NCBI GenBank assembly: GCA_017161705.1 | Contig: JADFCW010000007.1 | Span: forward strand, 1 to 50,161 | Origin: Candidatus Sumerlaeota bacterium | GTDB taxonomy: Bacteria; Sumerlaeota; Sumerlaeia; JADFCW01 | Reading direction: 5' to 3' | DNA: 50,161 bases | In this document: one piece after another, positions 7,020 through 16,197 of the stretch | How the letters are laid out: every line of letters starts with the position of its first letter | Numbering within the stretch: the stretch's first letter is position 1 | The notes under the pieces: model-generated | What the model was told of the DNA's origin: nothing | Database searches by the model: none | Seen by the model: the letters and a program-made list of their open reading frames with translations, nothing else | Translations under genes and position numbers: made by a program

Positions 7020-9254
7020 CTATGATTGCGCGGCGTCTGATTGTTTCAAGCGCGCAAACCGCGCCATAAACTCCATGCGCGGACCGTCCTCGAACTGCAC
7101 GTCCAGCATCTGATTGCCGCCGCTCCCGCGCACGCCGGCAATCACGCCCCGCCCCAGCGTCGGATGAACGATGGCCTGTCCGACCTCCCACTGTGTCCCG
7201 CGCGCGCCCGTATCCATCTTTCCGCCAACGCGTTTTGCCGCCGGCCTCCGCCGCTCTGTCGTCGCCTCCGCCGGCGCGCTCTTTCGCAACTCCTCGCGGA
7301 CGGCGCTTAGCGTTGTCCGGTTGACCGGCCGGCACAACTCCTGCGGCACTTCGCGCATAAATACCGAGGGCGGACTCCACGACACATCCCCGTGCATCCA
7401 CCGGTTCATCGCATTACTCAGGCACACCAACTCCTTCGCCCGTGTCAATCCCACGTAAAACAGCCGCCGTTCCTCCTCGATGTTGCCTTCCTTGACCGCC
7501 AGAACGTGCGGAAAGATATTCTTCTCCAGGGCAACCAGAAACACCACGCGAAACTCCAAACCCTTCGCGCAATGCAGCGTCATCAGCGACACGCTGTTAT
7601 CCTCCGCGTCATAGTCGTCCACGCTCGTCCGCAGCGCCGTATATTCCAGAAAGTCCGACAGCGCGGCCCCCGGCCGCTCGCGCTCGAACTGCGCCGCCGC
7701 GTTTTTCAACTCCTCGATGTTCTCGCGGCGCGCGATCACGTCCAGCGAATCCGGATCGCCCAGCGACTCGAGATAGCCGGTTTCCTTGATGACGGCTTCG
7801 AGGATGGCGGCAATCGAACTTTGTTGCGACCGCTGCGCCCAATCTTTTACCTGAGCGACAAAGTCGCTGATCTTACGGTCGGCTCCCTTGGTCAACGTCC
7901 CCGCACCCCGCAATTTCTCGATCGCCTCATAAAACGTCAAATTCTCCCGCAGGGTCAGCGCCAGAATCGCCGACACCGTCCTGTCGCCGATCCCCCGGCG
8001 CGGCGTGTTGATAATCCGCTGCAGCGCCATCGAGTCGTGCGGGTTGGCAATTACCCGCAGATAGGCCAGCAGGTCCTTGATCTCCTTCCGGTCGTAAAAC
8101 CGCACCGCCCCGACCACGCGATACGGAATGTTCGCCCCCCGCAGCCGTTCCTCGAACAGGCGGCTCAGCGCGTTGGTCCGATAGAACACCGCCATCTCGC
8201 GGTAAGGCACCAGACACTCGTCATGCAGCCACGCCATCAGGTTCACGATATGGTCGGCCTCGTCGCGGTCACTGTCGGCCTCGACCGTCAAGATAGGCGG
8301 CCCGCTTCGCCGCTCGGTCCATAGCGCTTTCCCCAGCCGCTGCCGATTGCGCCCAATCACCCGGCTGGCCGCGTCCAGAATCACCTGCGTCGAGCGATAG
8401 TTTTGCTCGAGGCGAATCAACTTGGCGTCCGGAAACTGGGCCTGAAAATCGAGAAGATTTCCGAGGTTCGCACCGCGCCAACTGTAAATGCTCTGATCCT
8501 CGTCGCCCACCACGCACAGGTTGCGATACTTGCGCGCCAGCGCGCTCACCAGCCGGTACTGCACGTGGTTGGTGTCCTGATACTCGTCCACCATGAGATA
8601 GCGGTAATGGTCCTGATACCGTTCGAGCGTTGCGGGATCGGTTTCAAACAACCGAACCACCTCGGCGATCAGGTCGCCAAAATCCAGAGCGTTGTTCCGG
8701 CGCAGCATCTGCTGATACGCCTCGTAAATCTCCGCATACAGCGCGGCGCGGCGCGCGTCGCCCTTTCGCTGCCGAATCGCCTCCGGCCCCTCCAAACGCA
8801 TTTTGGCCTGGTCAATTTCCCAGCGCGCTTGACTCGGCGTGACGATACCGTGCTTGGGGTCGAGACCCAGACCTCGGAACACCTCCTTCAGCACCGACAT
8901 CTGGTCGTCCTCGTCGCAGATCGTAAAATCGCGCGCAATCCCCACGCGGTCGGCCTCGCGGCGCAACACACTGGCGCACCATGAATGGAACGTGCTGATG
9001 GCAAAGGGCATCGCGCGGTCGCCCGCCAGAAGCTGACGCACCCGCTCGCGCATTTCATCGGCTGCCTTGTTGGTGAACGTCGCCGCAAAAATCTGTCCGG
9101 GCGAAATCCCGCACTCCCGGACCAGATAGGCCACGCGATAGGTAATAACCCGCGTCTTTCCGCTGCCCGCCCCCGCGATAATCAGCAGCGGCCCCTCGGT
9201 CGTTGTCACCGCCTCGCGCTGCCGCGCATTGAGATGATCCAACAATCCGTCCAT
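7020..9254 (-). CDS. pcrA: UvrD/PcrA-type superfamily 1 DNA helicase
   Basis: 744 aa 3'-5' helicase of repair and replication-fork maintenance. All SF1A motifs are visible: AGAGSGKT (Walker A), TFTNKAADEMR (Ia), VDEYQDTN (II), VGDEDQSIYSWRGA (III), QNYRST (IV), LMTLHCAKGLEF (V) and RRLFYVGLTRAKE (VI). The C-terminal 50 residues (VGQAIVHPTLGRGVI...) form the PcrA/UvrD tail that in known homologues binds RNA polymerase. ATG 9254 precedes the conserved LLDHLNARQREAV; a TTG 17 codons upstream (9305) is the alternative. First gene of a three-gene operon. Choosing between uvrD and pcrA needs phylogeny. Confidence 0.93.
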   Translation of the reverse strand: MDGLLDHLNARQREAVTTTEGPLLIIAGAGSGKTRVITYRVAYLVRECGISPGQIFAATFTNKAADEMRERVRQLLAGDRAMPFAISTFHSWCASVLRREADRVGIARDFTICDEDDQMSVLKEVFRGLGLDPKHGIVTPSQARWEIDQAKMRLEGPEAIRQRKGDARRAALYAEIYEAYQQMLRRNNALDFGDLIAEVVRLFETDPATLERYQDHYRYLMVDEYQDTNHVQYRLVSALARKYRNLCVVGDEDQSIYSWRGANLGNLLDFQAQFPDAKLIRLEQNYRSTQVILDAASRVIGRNRQRLGKALWTERRSGPPILTVEADSDRDEADHIVNLMAWLHDECLVPYREMAVFYRTNALSRLFEERLRGANIPYRVVGAVRFYDRKEIKDLLAYLRVIANPHDSMALQRIINTPRRGIGDRTVSAILALTLRENLTFYEAIEKLRGAGTLTKGADRKISDFVAQVKDWAQRSQQSSIAAILEAVIKETGYLESLGDPDSLDVIARRENIEELKNAAAQFERERPGAALSDFLEYTALRTSVDDYDAEDNSVSLMTLHCAKGLEFRVVFLVALEKNIFPHVLAVKEGNIEEERRLFYVGLTRAKELVCLSNAMNRWMHGDVSWSPPSVFMREVPQELCRPVNRTTLSAVREELRKSAPAEATTERRRPAAKRVGGKMDTGARGTQWEVGQAIVHPTLGRGVIAGVRGSGGNQMLDVQFEDGPRMEFMARFARLKQSDAAQS

Positions 9255-9513
9255 TCCGGTCGCTTCGTTTCCCTGCCCCTTTCGATCTTCCCCAAGACCC
9301 CGCAAGCACCCTCACGGGAAGTGTCCGATCCTGCGTCCCTATGCCACGCTCCCCCTCGTGACGGGCAACATTCCGAGCCCTTTACACGCGCGCGTCCTTT
9401 GCGGCCTGGCACCTGCCCTAGGCAGCTCTGCAAGGTCCGCAACCCTCGGTTCGTTTCCCGCACACCGCCGGGCCCGGCCACCCCTCCTCCGAGTCGCACG
9501 GGTCAACTTCCGC

Positions 9514-12500
9514 TCACTCCTTCATCCGTTTTACCGCGCTTTCATAGCGGTGAAGGCGAATATCCCGCGGCAGCACCTGCCGCATTTCGGCCAGACACCG
9601 CTCGGCTACGTCACGCCGGCCGCGCGCAACGGCCGCCTCGCCAATCATCCGCAGCACCCCAAACACCGCCTCATCTCCCTCTTTGTTGCGTATTTCCGCA
9701 ATATGCGGAAATACTTCGCTGCCCATTTTCAGCGCTTCGCCCATTTGCCCCCCGCGCCACGCCGCGTGCAGATGCATCCGCGCATAGGGCCAGCGCCGGT
9801 TCGGATGAAGCGCCCGGGCTCTCTCCACCGCCTCGCGCAACTCTGCCGCCAGCGTTGCCGAATCCGGATCGTTCCGCTCGAACAGCCGAAACAGCACCTG
9901 CGCGCGTAGATCCGCCAACGCCGCGTGGTCTGGAAACTTCCGCGCCGCCTCGGCCAGTTGTTCCCGCTGCCAGTCAGGGCGGTCGCCCCGCGTGGCAATC
10001 CACTCGTGCAACGCCTGCGGATCGTCGGGCCATGCGGCCCGCCACCGGTCGGCCCACGCCGCCGGCTTGTCGTCGAAGAGCGAATCGCGCTGCCCCGGTT
10101 TGGGGCGAAACGCCGCGAACTGCTCCGAGGTCGGTTTCCAGCTCGGCTGATACTGATCAATCCACAACCGGCGCAAATGCACCGGCCACGCCCGCATGTC
10201 CAGCGACTTGATGCCCGTGGCCGGCGATCCGGTGAAGAAGCCGATCGGCGCGCGATATTCCAGCGTCGGGTGAAAATCGCTGTTGACCGCAAAATCCCCG
10301 AACAAATCCGCCGGCCGGTCCGTGTGCACAAACATCTGCATCGCCAGGAGCGCCAGCGGGTGCTCGATCCCGATCCGCTTGAGGTCCGCCGCAATCTTCG
10401 GCTTGGCCATCTGCTTTTCCATCCACGCAAAATCGGGGCGGAACGGTTTCGGCGAGCCCACAATCGCAATATCATACGCATTCATGTTCCAGATCATGAA
10501 GTAGGGAAACACATCGGTGAACGTGCGCAGCACGCTCATCAATGAGGCGTCCTGAATCTCATATACATGAATCCATTGCACGACCAGCCCGTCGGGGACG
10601 AGGTGCTCGCGGCAGACCTCGAAAAACTCCTTCGAGAACAGCCCCGCCACCCCGGCAATCCACGGATTCGTCGGCTCGCTGATGATCACGTCGTACATGC
10701 GCGGCGTAATCTGCAGAAACGTCTTGGCGTCCTCGATGTGAATGGACGCCCGCGGGTCTTCCGCAAAATGCAGATTCGCCTCCGCAAAATACCTCAGCGC
10801 CGCCTCGACCACCTCCCGCGAAATCTCCACGCAATCCAGATGCTCGATGTCGTATTGCAGCGCCGATCCGGCCGAAACGCCGCTGCCCATCCCGATCACC
10901 AGCGCCTGCTTCGAGTGCGGCCGCGTCAGGAGCGGAAAATGCGAAATCAAAATCTGCGTGCTCATATCGCCGACGTCCGATGCGTCGGCCTTCCCGTTGA
11001 TCAGCAAACTGCGCGTCCCTTCGCTGTCCACCACCGCGATGCTCGCATCCACGCCGTCCTTGTAATAGTGCAATTTCTCGCGATTGGCCAGCATGTCCAA
11101 CATGGCCTGGAACGAGGCGAAGCGTCCGCGCTGGCGGAACGGCCCCGACGACAGAATATTCTCATCCCACCGCGGAACCTTCATCCAATAGAGCAGCGGC
11201 AGGACCGCGCACGCTAGAGTCGCCGCCGGCCGCACCCACGCCATCGTGCGCCCTTTCAACATCCACAGCACCGCCAGCCCCGCCATCAAGTTCAGCACGA
11301 TTCCCGTCTCGAACGTCCGCTTCAAACCAATCTCCGGCAGCAGCACAAGTCCCGCCGCGGCCGCGCCCAGCAGCGTCCCCGCCGTGTTCAGCGCATAGAC
11401 CGACCCGACCCGCCGCCCCACGCGCCCGGCATCTTCCGTCGCAATCCGGCTGGCTGCGGGCAGCGTCATGCCCAGCAGAACCGTCGGCACGAGCATCAGC
11501 AAAAAACAAATCGCCATCTGCGCCGCCATATACCACCCGAACGCAAACGGTGCGCGCACCAATACCGTCGCCAACTGGTTGAACCAAAACGGAACTCGCT
11601 CGACCACCGGCAGCATCGCCAGCACGCTCAGCCCCAGCCCGATTTCCGCCGCCGCGTAAATCTTCTCATACCCCGTTTGACGCCGCTTCAGCGAAATCAA
11701 AAAACTCCCCAGCCCGATCCCGAAAATAAACGTCGCCACCATCAGCGAAAATGAATACGTCGAAGCCCCCAGCACCAGCGTCAGCAGCCGAATCCACGCC
11801 ACTTCATACACCATCGCGACAAAACCTGAAATCGCTATCGTGACCAAAACAACCCCGCGAAGCGCCGCCGGATACACCGCCTCCTCGGTCCCCGAAACTG
11901 CCGCCGCAGCCGGTTTCTCCGCAGCTGCCTCCCCTCCCTTCCTCCGCGTCGCCCAGAGCAGCAGCGCCGCTCCGCACACCACAAAATTCAGACACGCTGC
12001 AATCACCATCGAAGCGTGAAGTCCATACGCCGGGATCATCACAAATCCCGCCAGCAGGCAGCCGACAAACGCCCCGAATGTGTTGATGTAATACAGCGCC
12101 GCCACGCGCGGCCCCACCTGATCCAGCCGCGAGACCATAAACCGCCCCAGCACCGGCAGCGTCCCGCCCATCAGAAACGTCGGCAGCAGAAGCGTCAGCG
12201 CGCAAAACACCAGCTTTGCCGCCATCAGCGCCGACGCCGTCAGCCCCAGCCATCGCACTAGCGCGATGAATCCCCGCCGATACGGCTCGAACAGCACCGG
12301 ATAGAGCAATCCCAGCACGCCTACGCCCGCCTCGAGCACCACATACAGCAACAGCGGATGACGCAGCCGGTCGGCCCGCCGTCCGAACACCGCGCTGCCC
12401 AGCGCCAGCCCGCCCATATACACCGCCAGCGTCATCACATGTGCGCGCCCGGTGCTCCCGATGAACAGCGCCAGATACTTGTTCCAAAGAATTTCGTAAA

Positions 12501-12582
12501 TCAGCCCCGCAAGGCCGGACACGAAAAAGCAGACATAGACCAGCAGCAGACGGTCGCGGCGGGTATTTGGCATCATCGGCAT
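9514..12582 (-). CDS. Membrane-fused spermidine-synthase-like protein with internal duplication
   Basis: 1022 aa. Residues about 10-470 are polytopic and duplicated: SGLAGLIYEILW (22-33) is repeated as SGFVAMVYEVAW (252-263), and MGGTLPVLGRF (138-148) as LGMTLPAASRI (370-380). A soluble spermidine-synthase-like Rossmann domain follows, with GMGSG (564-568), acidic VEIS (585-588) and ISEPTNP (634-640). In true aminopropyltransferases the last motif carries the catalytic Asp (DSSDP type); here it is Glu/Asn, as I recall for this fused family, so polyamine synthesis is doubtful. The C-terminal 200 residues are helical and TPR-like. Start: 12582 is the outermost ATG, but GGAG spacing fits the ATG at 12576 better. 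Monocistronic. Confidence 0.8.
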   Translation of the reverse strand: MPMMPNTRRDRLLLVYVCFFVSGLAGLIYEILWNKYLALFIGSTGRAHVMTLAVYMGGLALGSAVFGRRADRLRHPLLLYVVLEAGVGVLGLLYPVLFEPYRRGFIALVRWLGLTASALMAAKLVFCALTLLLPTFLMGGTLPVLGRFMVSRLDQVGPRVAALYYINTFGAFVGCLLAGFVMIPAYGLHASMVIAACLNFVVCGAALLLWATRRKGGEAAAEKPAAAAVSGTEEAVYPAALRGVVLVTIAISGFVAMVYEVAWIRLLTLVLGASTYSFSLMVATFIFGIGLGSFLISLKRRQTGYEKIYAAAEIGLGLSVLAMLPVVERVPFWFNQLATVLVRAPFAFGWYMAAQMAICFLLMLVPTVLLGMTLPAASRIATEDAGRVGRRVGSVYALNTAGTLLGAAAAGLVLLPEIGLKRTFETGIVLNLMAGLAVLWMLKGRTMAWVRPAATLACAVLPLLYWMKVPRWDENILSSGPFRQRGRFASFQAMLDMLANREKLHYYKDGVDASIAVVDSEGTRSLLINGKADASDVGDMSTQILISHFPLLTRPHSKQALVIGMGSGVSAGSALQYDIEHLDCVEISREVVEAALRYFAEANLHFAEDPRASIHIEDAKTFLQITPRMYDVIISEPTNPWIAGVAGLFSKEFFEVCREHLVPDGLVVQWIHVYEIQDASLMSVLRTFTDVFPYFMIWNMNAYDIAIVGSPKPFRPDFAWMEKQMAKPKIAADLKRIGIEHPLALLAMQMFVHTDRPADLFGDFAVNSDFHPTLEYRAPIGFFTGSPATGIKSLDMRAWPVHLRRLWIDQYQPSWKPTSEQFAAFRPKPGQRDSLFDDKPAAWADRWRAAWPDDPQALHEWIATRGDRPDWQREQLAEAARKFPDHAALADLRAQVLFRLFERNDPDSATLAAELREAVERARALHPNRRWPYARMHLHAAWRGGQMGEALKMGSEVFPHIAEIRNKEGDEAVFGVLRMIGEAAVARGRRDVAERCLAEMRQVLPRDIRLHRYESAVKRMKE

Positions 12583-12661
12583 CGCTCCGACGTTCCCAAA
12601 AATTCAATCCAAAGATCCAACATTCTCTCGCTCAAGGAAGTAGGGCTCCGCGCCTACGCAA

Positions 12662-15526
12662 TCAACGGGAAATTCCAGTACGCCGCCTATGCACAGTAAG
12701 CAACAGAAGCAGAACAACCACTGTCAGAAGCGAAATGGCCTTGCCCACCGCCAGCGAGCGCGGAGCAAACCGCAGCGCCACGCGATGCATGCCCGGTGAG
12801 TCAATCGCCACGCCGCGCAACAAAAAATTCACACGGAGAACTTGGGCGGGCCGCCCGTTCACCTCCGCCTTCCAGCCCGGATAGAATACCTCCGAGAAGC
12901 ACAAGAGGCCCGCCCTCAGAGCACGAACGTTGACCTCGATGGCATCCGCATCATAGCGAATAAATTCCACCGCATCCCCTGCCTGTGCCGTATCCGGCAC
13001 CGCGTCCTCGCCGGCCCTGCCCGCTATTGCTTCTTCGCAGGTTACCGCCTCCCGCGCCGCATCTACGCGCCCTCGCGAAAGCGCCTCCAAAATCTCCTCC
13101 TCCGAACCCGCCCGCCGCACGCGATAGACCATCCAGGCCCCGCCCGGCGCCCGCCGGTTGCGATAGACCGCCAGCCGCCCTTCGCCAAAAACACGCTCCC
13201 ACTCCGCCGTGTCCGGCACAAGCGCGCCGAGCGCCGCAACATTCAACACCATATCCCCGCGTCGCGGCGCAATCTCGACCGCCTGCGCGACAATCGGCCG
13301 CTCGAACCCCACACGGCCGTAATAGTTGGCTACGCGCACCGGTCCCTGCGGCGTTTGCACTGTCCACACCATGTTGCGCTCGGCAGGACCGTGGCGGCAC
13401 GGAAACCGCGGATCGGCCGCGCGCCAGTCGGCCAGATGAACGCCGGCCAGCAGCGCTGCCGTGCGCGTCGCCGTGCTTCCGTCTGTCGCATCGCCGCCGC
13501 TCCCAACGCCGCTTTCCGCGCATTCTTTTCCCACGACCCGGATCACCGCCGCGGTTTCCCCTTGCGCCAGCATCTCCGCGCCGTCGAGCAGCCCCACAAC
13601 CGACACGCCGACCAGTGTAGTCGGCGAATCCAGCGCGACGCAATATGCGCTGTCTTTTCGCGGCGGTGGCCCGGCGATTCGACGCTCGAACACATCCCCG
13701 ATCACGTATCGCACATTCAGCAAATGAAACAGCGTCGCGTCGGGCCGGCCAATGTTCAGCATCCGCACCGGATCGTCTGTCGGCGACCGGCCGGCCGTGG
13801 CCTCGACCAGCCGCGCATAGTCGCGCAAAATCAATGGATCGAAACCCTGAATATCCTGCACACGCCAAAGCGTCGCCAGATTAGGCGCCGCCAGCGGCCA
13901 TAGCGTCGTATCGTTGAGATCGCCCGGATGAACCCGAAGCGGCGCGTAGCCCACAGTGCGAAATGGCCCCGCCGTATCCCGCACCACCGCCCTCACCGTC
14001 TCCGGCGGCTCGAACTCGCTTCGCGTGCAAGTCGGCAGCGGCAGCCGCTCGCGAAAATGGAACAGGTCCAGCGCCAGCAGCAGCCCCGCCGCCCACCCCA
14101 GCCACCGCCTCGGCGGAAAACGCACCGAAAGCAGAAGCGCCGCCAGCAACACTGCCGAACCCAGCGCCAGTGCAATGCCGCCGTTGACCGCTGGGAATAG
14201 CGCCGGGTCGCGCGGCGATTGCGCCTGCCGCACGATCGCCGCCCAGTCGCTTCGCACCAGCGATCCCGCCTTGCTCAGAAACAAACCCGCCGCCAGAGCA
14301 CCGCACGCCAACGCCCCCGCCCACGCCGCCTTTCGCTTCCGCGGCGCCGGATCGCGCAGCACCGCATCGGCGCCCAGACCGACCAACGCCGACGTCCCAA
14401 TCGCAGCCAGCACCAATGCGCGCGCCGGCCCGCTCAGCGTCCGCGCCAACGGCACCTGCGCCAGCATCTGAAACGCTCCCGCTTGCGTCCCCAGCGAAAT
14501 CCAAACGCCGACCCCCGCAAGCGCGACAAAGAACATTGCCCGCCGCCGATGATACGGTAGCACTGCCGCCATGAGCAATAGCGGCAGAGCCGACATCCCG
14601 AAATACACCGACTTGTCCAGATACTCCGTCGGCCACGGCGGCGGCGAACCCAGAAACAGATTGTCGAGCCAGTCCCACCCCACCGGGTCGCGCGCCAGGT
14701 CGCTCATCGCCAGCGTCGGCCGCGACGACAGCCGCACAAATTCCAGCGTGGGCAGCCATTGGACGGCACTCAGCCCCGCGCCGATCGCCCCGCCGAGCGC
14801 CGCCGCGGCTGCCGAAACAAAAAACCCAGCAGACCCTCTGTCCGACTTGTCCGATTTGTCCGACCTGTCCAACTGGTCAGACCAATTAGGCTGCTTCGCA
14901 CCCCCGCCCCCGCAAACCCGCCACATAGCCGCCATGCCCACAATCACGCCGGCATAAAACATGTTGTGCGGCGAACCCGCCAGCACCACAGCCGCCAGCA
15001 CCCCGCCGAGCGCCGCAGCCCTCGCTGCCGAAGGCCTCTCGACCGCGCCAAATGCACCGCCGACCACCAGCGGCAGCCATGCCGTCGAAACCAGCAGCCC
15101 GGGATTGGACAGATGTCCCTGCACATAGGAGCCGCATGCAAAACTCAACGCACCCAGACAGGCTCCCTGTCCGCCGCAGCCTAGACTTCGCAAACACGCC
15201 AGCATCGCCAGCGCCGCAATTGCAAAGTGCGCGAAGCAATAAACCCCATAGCCCCTCGTCGCCTCGGCGAAAAAAAACACCCAGCGCGGCGGATACCACG
15301 CCGAATACTGCGGATTGGCAAAGTGCGGCGCCCCCCCGCAGGCATAGGGATTCCAGCGCGGCACCGCACCCTTCTCACCCAAGCGATATGCAGGAATAAA
15401 GGCCAGCGTGTGATCCTCGCCCAGCGGCAGACGCCCGCCCAGCAGCCAGCCGTCGAAAACTACGACGGCTGCCAGAAGCAACATCGCCGGCACTCCGGCC
15501 CGAAAATGGGAAACCGCGCGATTCAC
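12662..15526 (-). CDS. YfhO-like large polytopic membrane protein
   Basis: 954 aa with about a dozen hydrophobic spans in the first 550 residues and a mostly soluble C-terminal part ending in one more span and a basic tail. Early motifs EDHTLAFIPAYR (37-48), RWNPYACGGAPHFANPQYS (57-75) and PPRW fit the YfhO (GT-C-like) family; characterised YfhO glycosylates lipoteichoic acid in Firmicutes, so here some envelope glycan role is inferred. Residues 213-231 ([19 protein letters not shown]) are an insert encoded by the 9-nt minisatellite. The GTG at 15526 keeps a basic N-terminus but has no ribosome site; ATG 15484 has GGAG at 8 nt and is a real alternative. It follows iorB by 25 bp. Confidence 0.8.
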   Translation of the reverse strand: MNRAVSHFRAGVPAMLLLAAVVVFDGWLLGGRLPLGEDHTLAFIPAYRLGEKGAVPRWNPYACGGAPHFANPQYSAWYPPRWVFFFAEATRGYGVYCFAHFAIAALAMLACLRSLGCGGQGACLGALSFACGSYVQGHLSNPGLLVSTAWLPLVVGGAFGAVERPSAARAAALGGVLAAVVLAGSPHNMFYAGVIVGMAAMWRVCGGGGAKQPNWSDQLDRSDKSDKSDRGSAGFFVSAAAAALGGAIGAGLSAVQWLPTLEFVRLSSRPTLAMSDLARDPVGWDWLDNLFLGSPPPWPTEYLDKSVYFGMSALPLLLMAAVLPYHRRRAMFFVALAGVGVWISLGTQAGAFQMLAQVPLARTLSGPARALVLAAIGTSALVGLGADAVLRDPAPRKRKAAWAGALACGALAAGLFLSKAGSLVRSDWAAIVRQAQSPRDPALFPAVNGGIALALGSAVLLAALLLSVRFPPRRWLGWAAGLLLALDLFHFRERLPLPTCTRSEFEPPETVRAVVRDTAGPFRTVGYAPLRVHPGDLNDTTLWPLAAPNLATLWRVQDIQGFDPLILRDYARLVEATAGRSPTDDPVRMLNIGRPDATLFHLLNVRYVIGDVFERRIAGPPPRKDSAYCVALDSPTTLVGVSVVGLLDGAEMLAQGETAAVIRVVGKECAESGVGSGGDATDGSTATRTAALLAGVHLADWRAADPRFPCRHGPAERNMVWTVQTPQGPVRVANYYGRVGFERPIVAQAVEIAPRRGDMVLNVAALGALVPDTAEWERVFGEGRLAVYRNRRAPGGAWMVYRVRRAGSEEEILEALSRGRVDAAREAVTCEEAIAGRAGEDAVPDTAQAGDAVEFIRYDADAIEVNVRALRAGLLCFSEVFYPGWKAEVNGRPAQVLRVNFLLRGVAIDSPGMHRVALRFAPRSLAVGKAISLLTVVVLLLLLTVHRRRTGISR
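14839..14884. repeat. 9-nt minisatellite inside the YfhO-like gene
   Basis: Five degenerate tandem units on the plus strand (TGTCCGACT, TGTCCGATT, TGTCCGACC, TGTCCAACT, GGTCAGACC). On the coding minus strand each unit gives Ser-Asp-x, so Asp recurs every third residue. The unit is the same as at 27480-27534 and 29966-30015. Confidence 0.85.
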
Positions 15527-15551
15527 ACGTTGTCACATGAAAGGCGGGTAC

Positions 15552-16181
15552 TTATACAGGTTGGACCGAGCGGCCGTATTGAAAGGCCCGCACATTTGCC
15601 TCGAGGTCCCGCGCCGAAAAACACGCCTCCAGCCCCTTGCGCCATGCCGCCTCGTCGAACGGCAAATGCCGCGACAGCACGCCCGCAAAACACGTGTTCA
15701 GGGTCCGCGCCGTCCCCAGCGCCTCTGCCAGCGCCGCTCCGTCATACACCTCGACCCGCCCCGCCCGCGCCCGACACTGCTCCAGCACATCCGGCGGATA
15801 CGCCATCTCTCCGGTGCTCACCGGCAGCGGCGCAATGGCACGATCCTCCACAATCAGCACGCCGTCCGGCGCAAGATAATGGATGTGGCGCAGCGCTTCG
15901 AGCTTTTCGAGCGCAACGATCATATCCGCCGTCCCTTCCTCGATCACCGGTGAAAACACTTTCTGCCCCATGCGCACATGCGACATTACCGACCCGCCCC
16001 GCTGCGCCATGCCGTGCACCTCGCTTTGCTTGACATCGAACCCGGCTTCCATCGCAGCGCTGACCACCAAAGCGCTCAGTGTCAGAATACCCTGTCCCCC
16101 TACGCCGACCGCCAAAAGATTGATGGGCGCGCGCGGGGCGCACGGAGAGAATCCCGTGGACGGAACGGACAATATGGACAT
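15552..16181 (-). CDS. iorB: Indolepyruvate:ferredoxin oxidoreductase, beta subunit
   Basis: 209 aa gamma-type (2-oxoacid:acceptor) domain that pairs with IorA to oxidise aryl pyruvates from aromatic amino acid transamination, making aryl-acetyl-CoA and reduced ferredoxin. GVGGQGILTLSALV (26-39 region), SEVHGMAQRGGSVMSHVR and the late FGLEACF-type helix are typical. ATG 16181 lies 16 nt after the iorA stop. The first 12 residues (MSILSVPSTGFS) come from 9-nt units with TCC every third codon and precede the normal start of the domain, so they look like a minisatellite-derived extension. Confidence 0.9.
   Translation of the reverse strand: MSILSVPSTGFSPCAPRAPINLLAVGVGGQGILTLSALVVSAAMEAGFDVKQSEVHGMAQRGGSVMSHVRMGQKVFSPVIEEGTADMIVALEKLEALRHIHYLAPDGVLIVEDRAIAPLPVSTGEMAYPPDVLEQCRARAGRVEVYDGAALAEALGTARTLNTCFAGVLSRHLPFDEAAWRKGLEACFSARDLEANVRAFQYGRSVQPV
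16155..16181. repeat. 9-nt minisatellite at the iorB start
   Basis: Read on the minus strand from the codon after ATG: three 9-nt units of the type TGTCCATAT, TGTCCGTTC, CGTCCACGG. They encode the extra N-terminus of IorB. The unit core (GTCC every 9 nt) is shared with the other minisatellite sites. Confidence 0.65.
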
Positions 16182-16197
16182 GAGATAATTCGACCTT

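Noticed and set aside
14839..14884. CRISPR array
   Set aside because: Units are 9 nt and directly tandem with no spacers; no cas genes.
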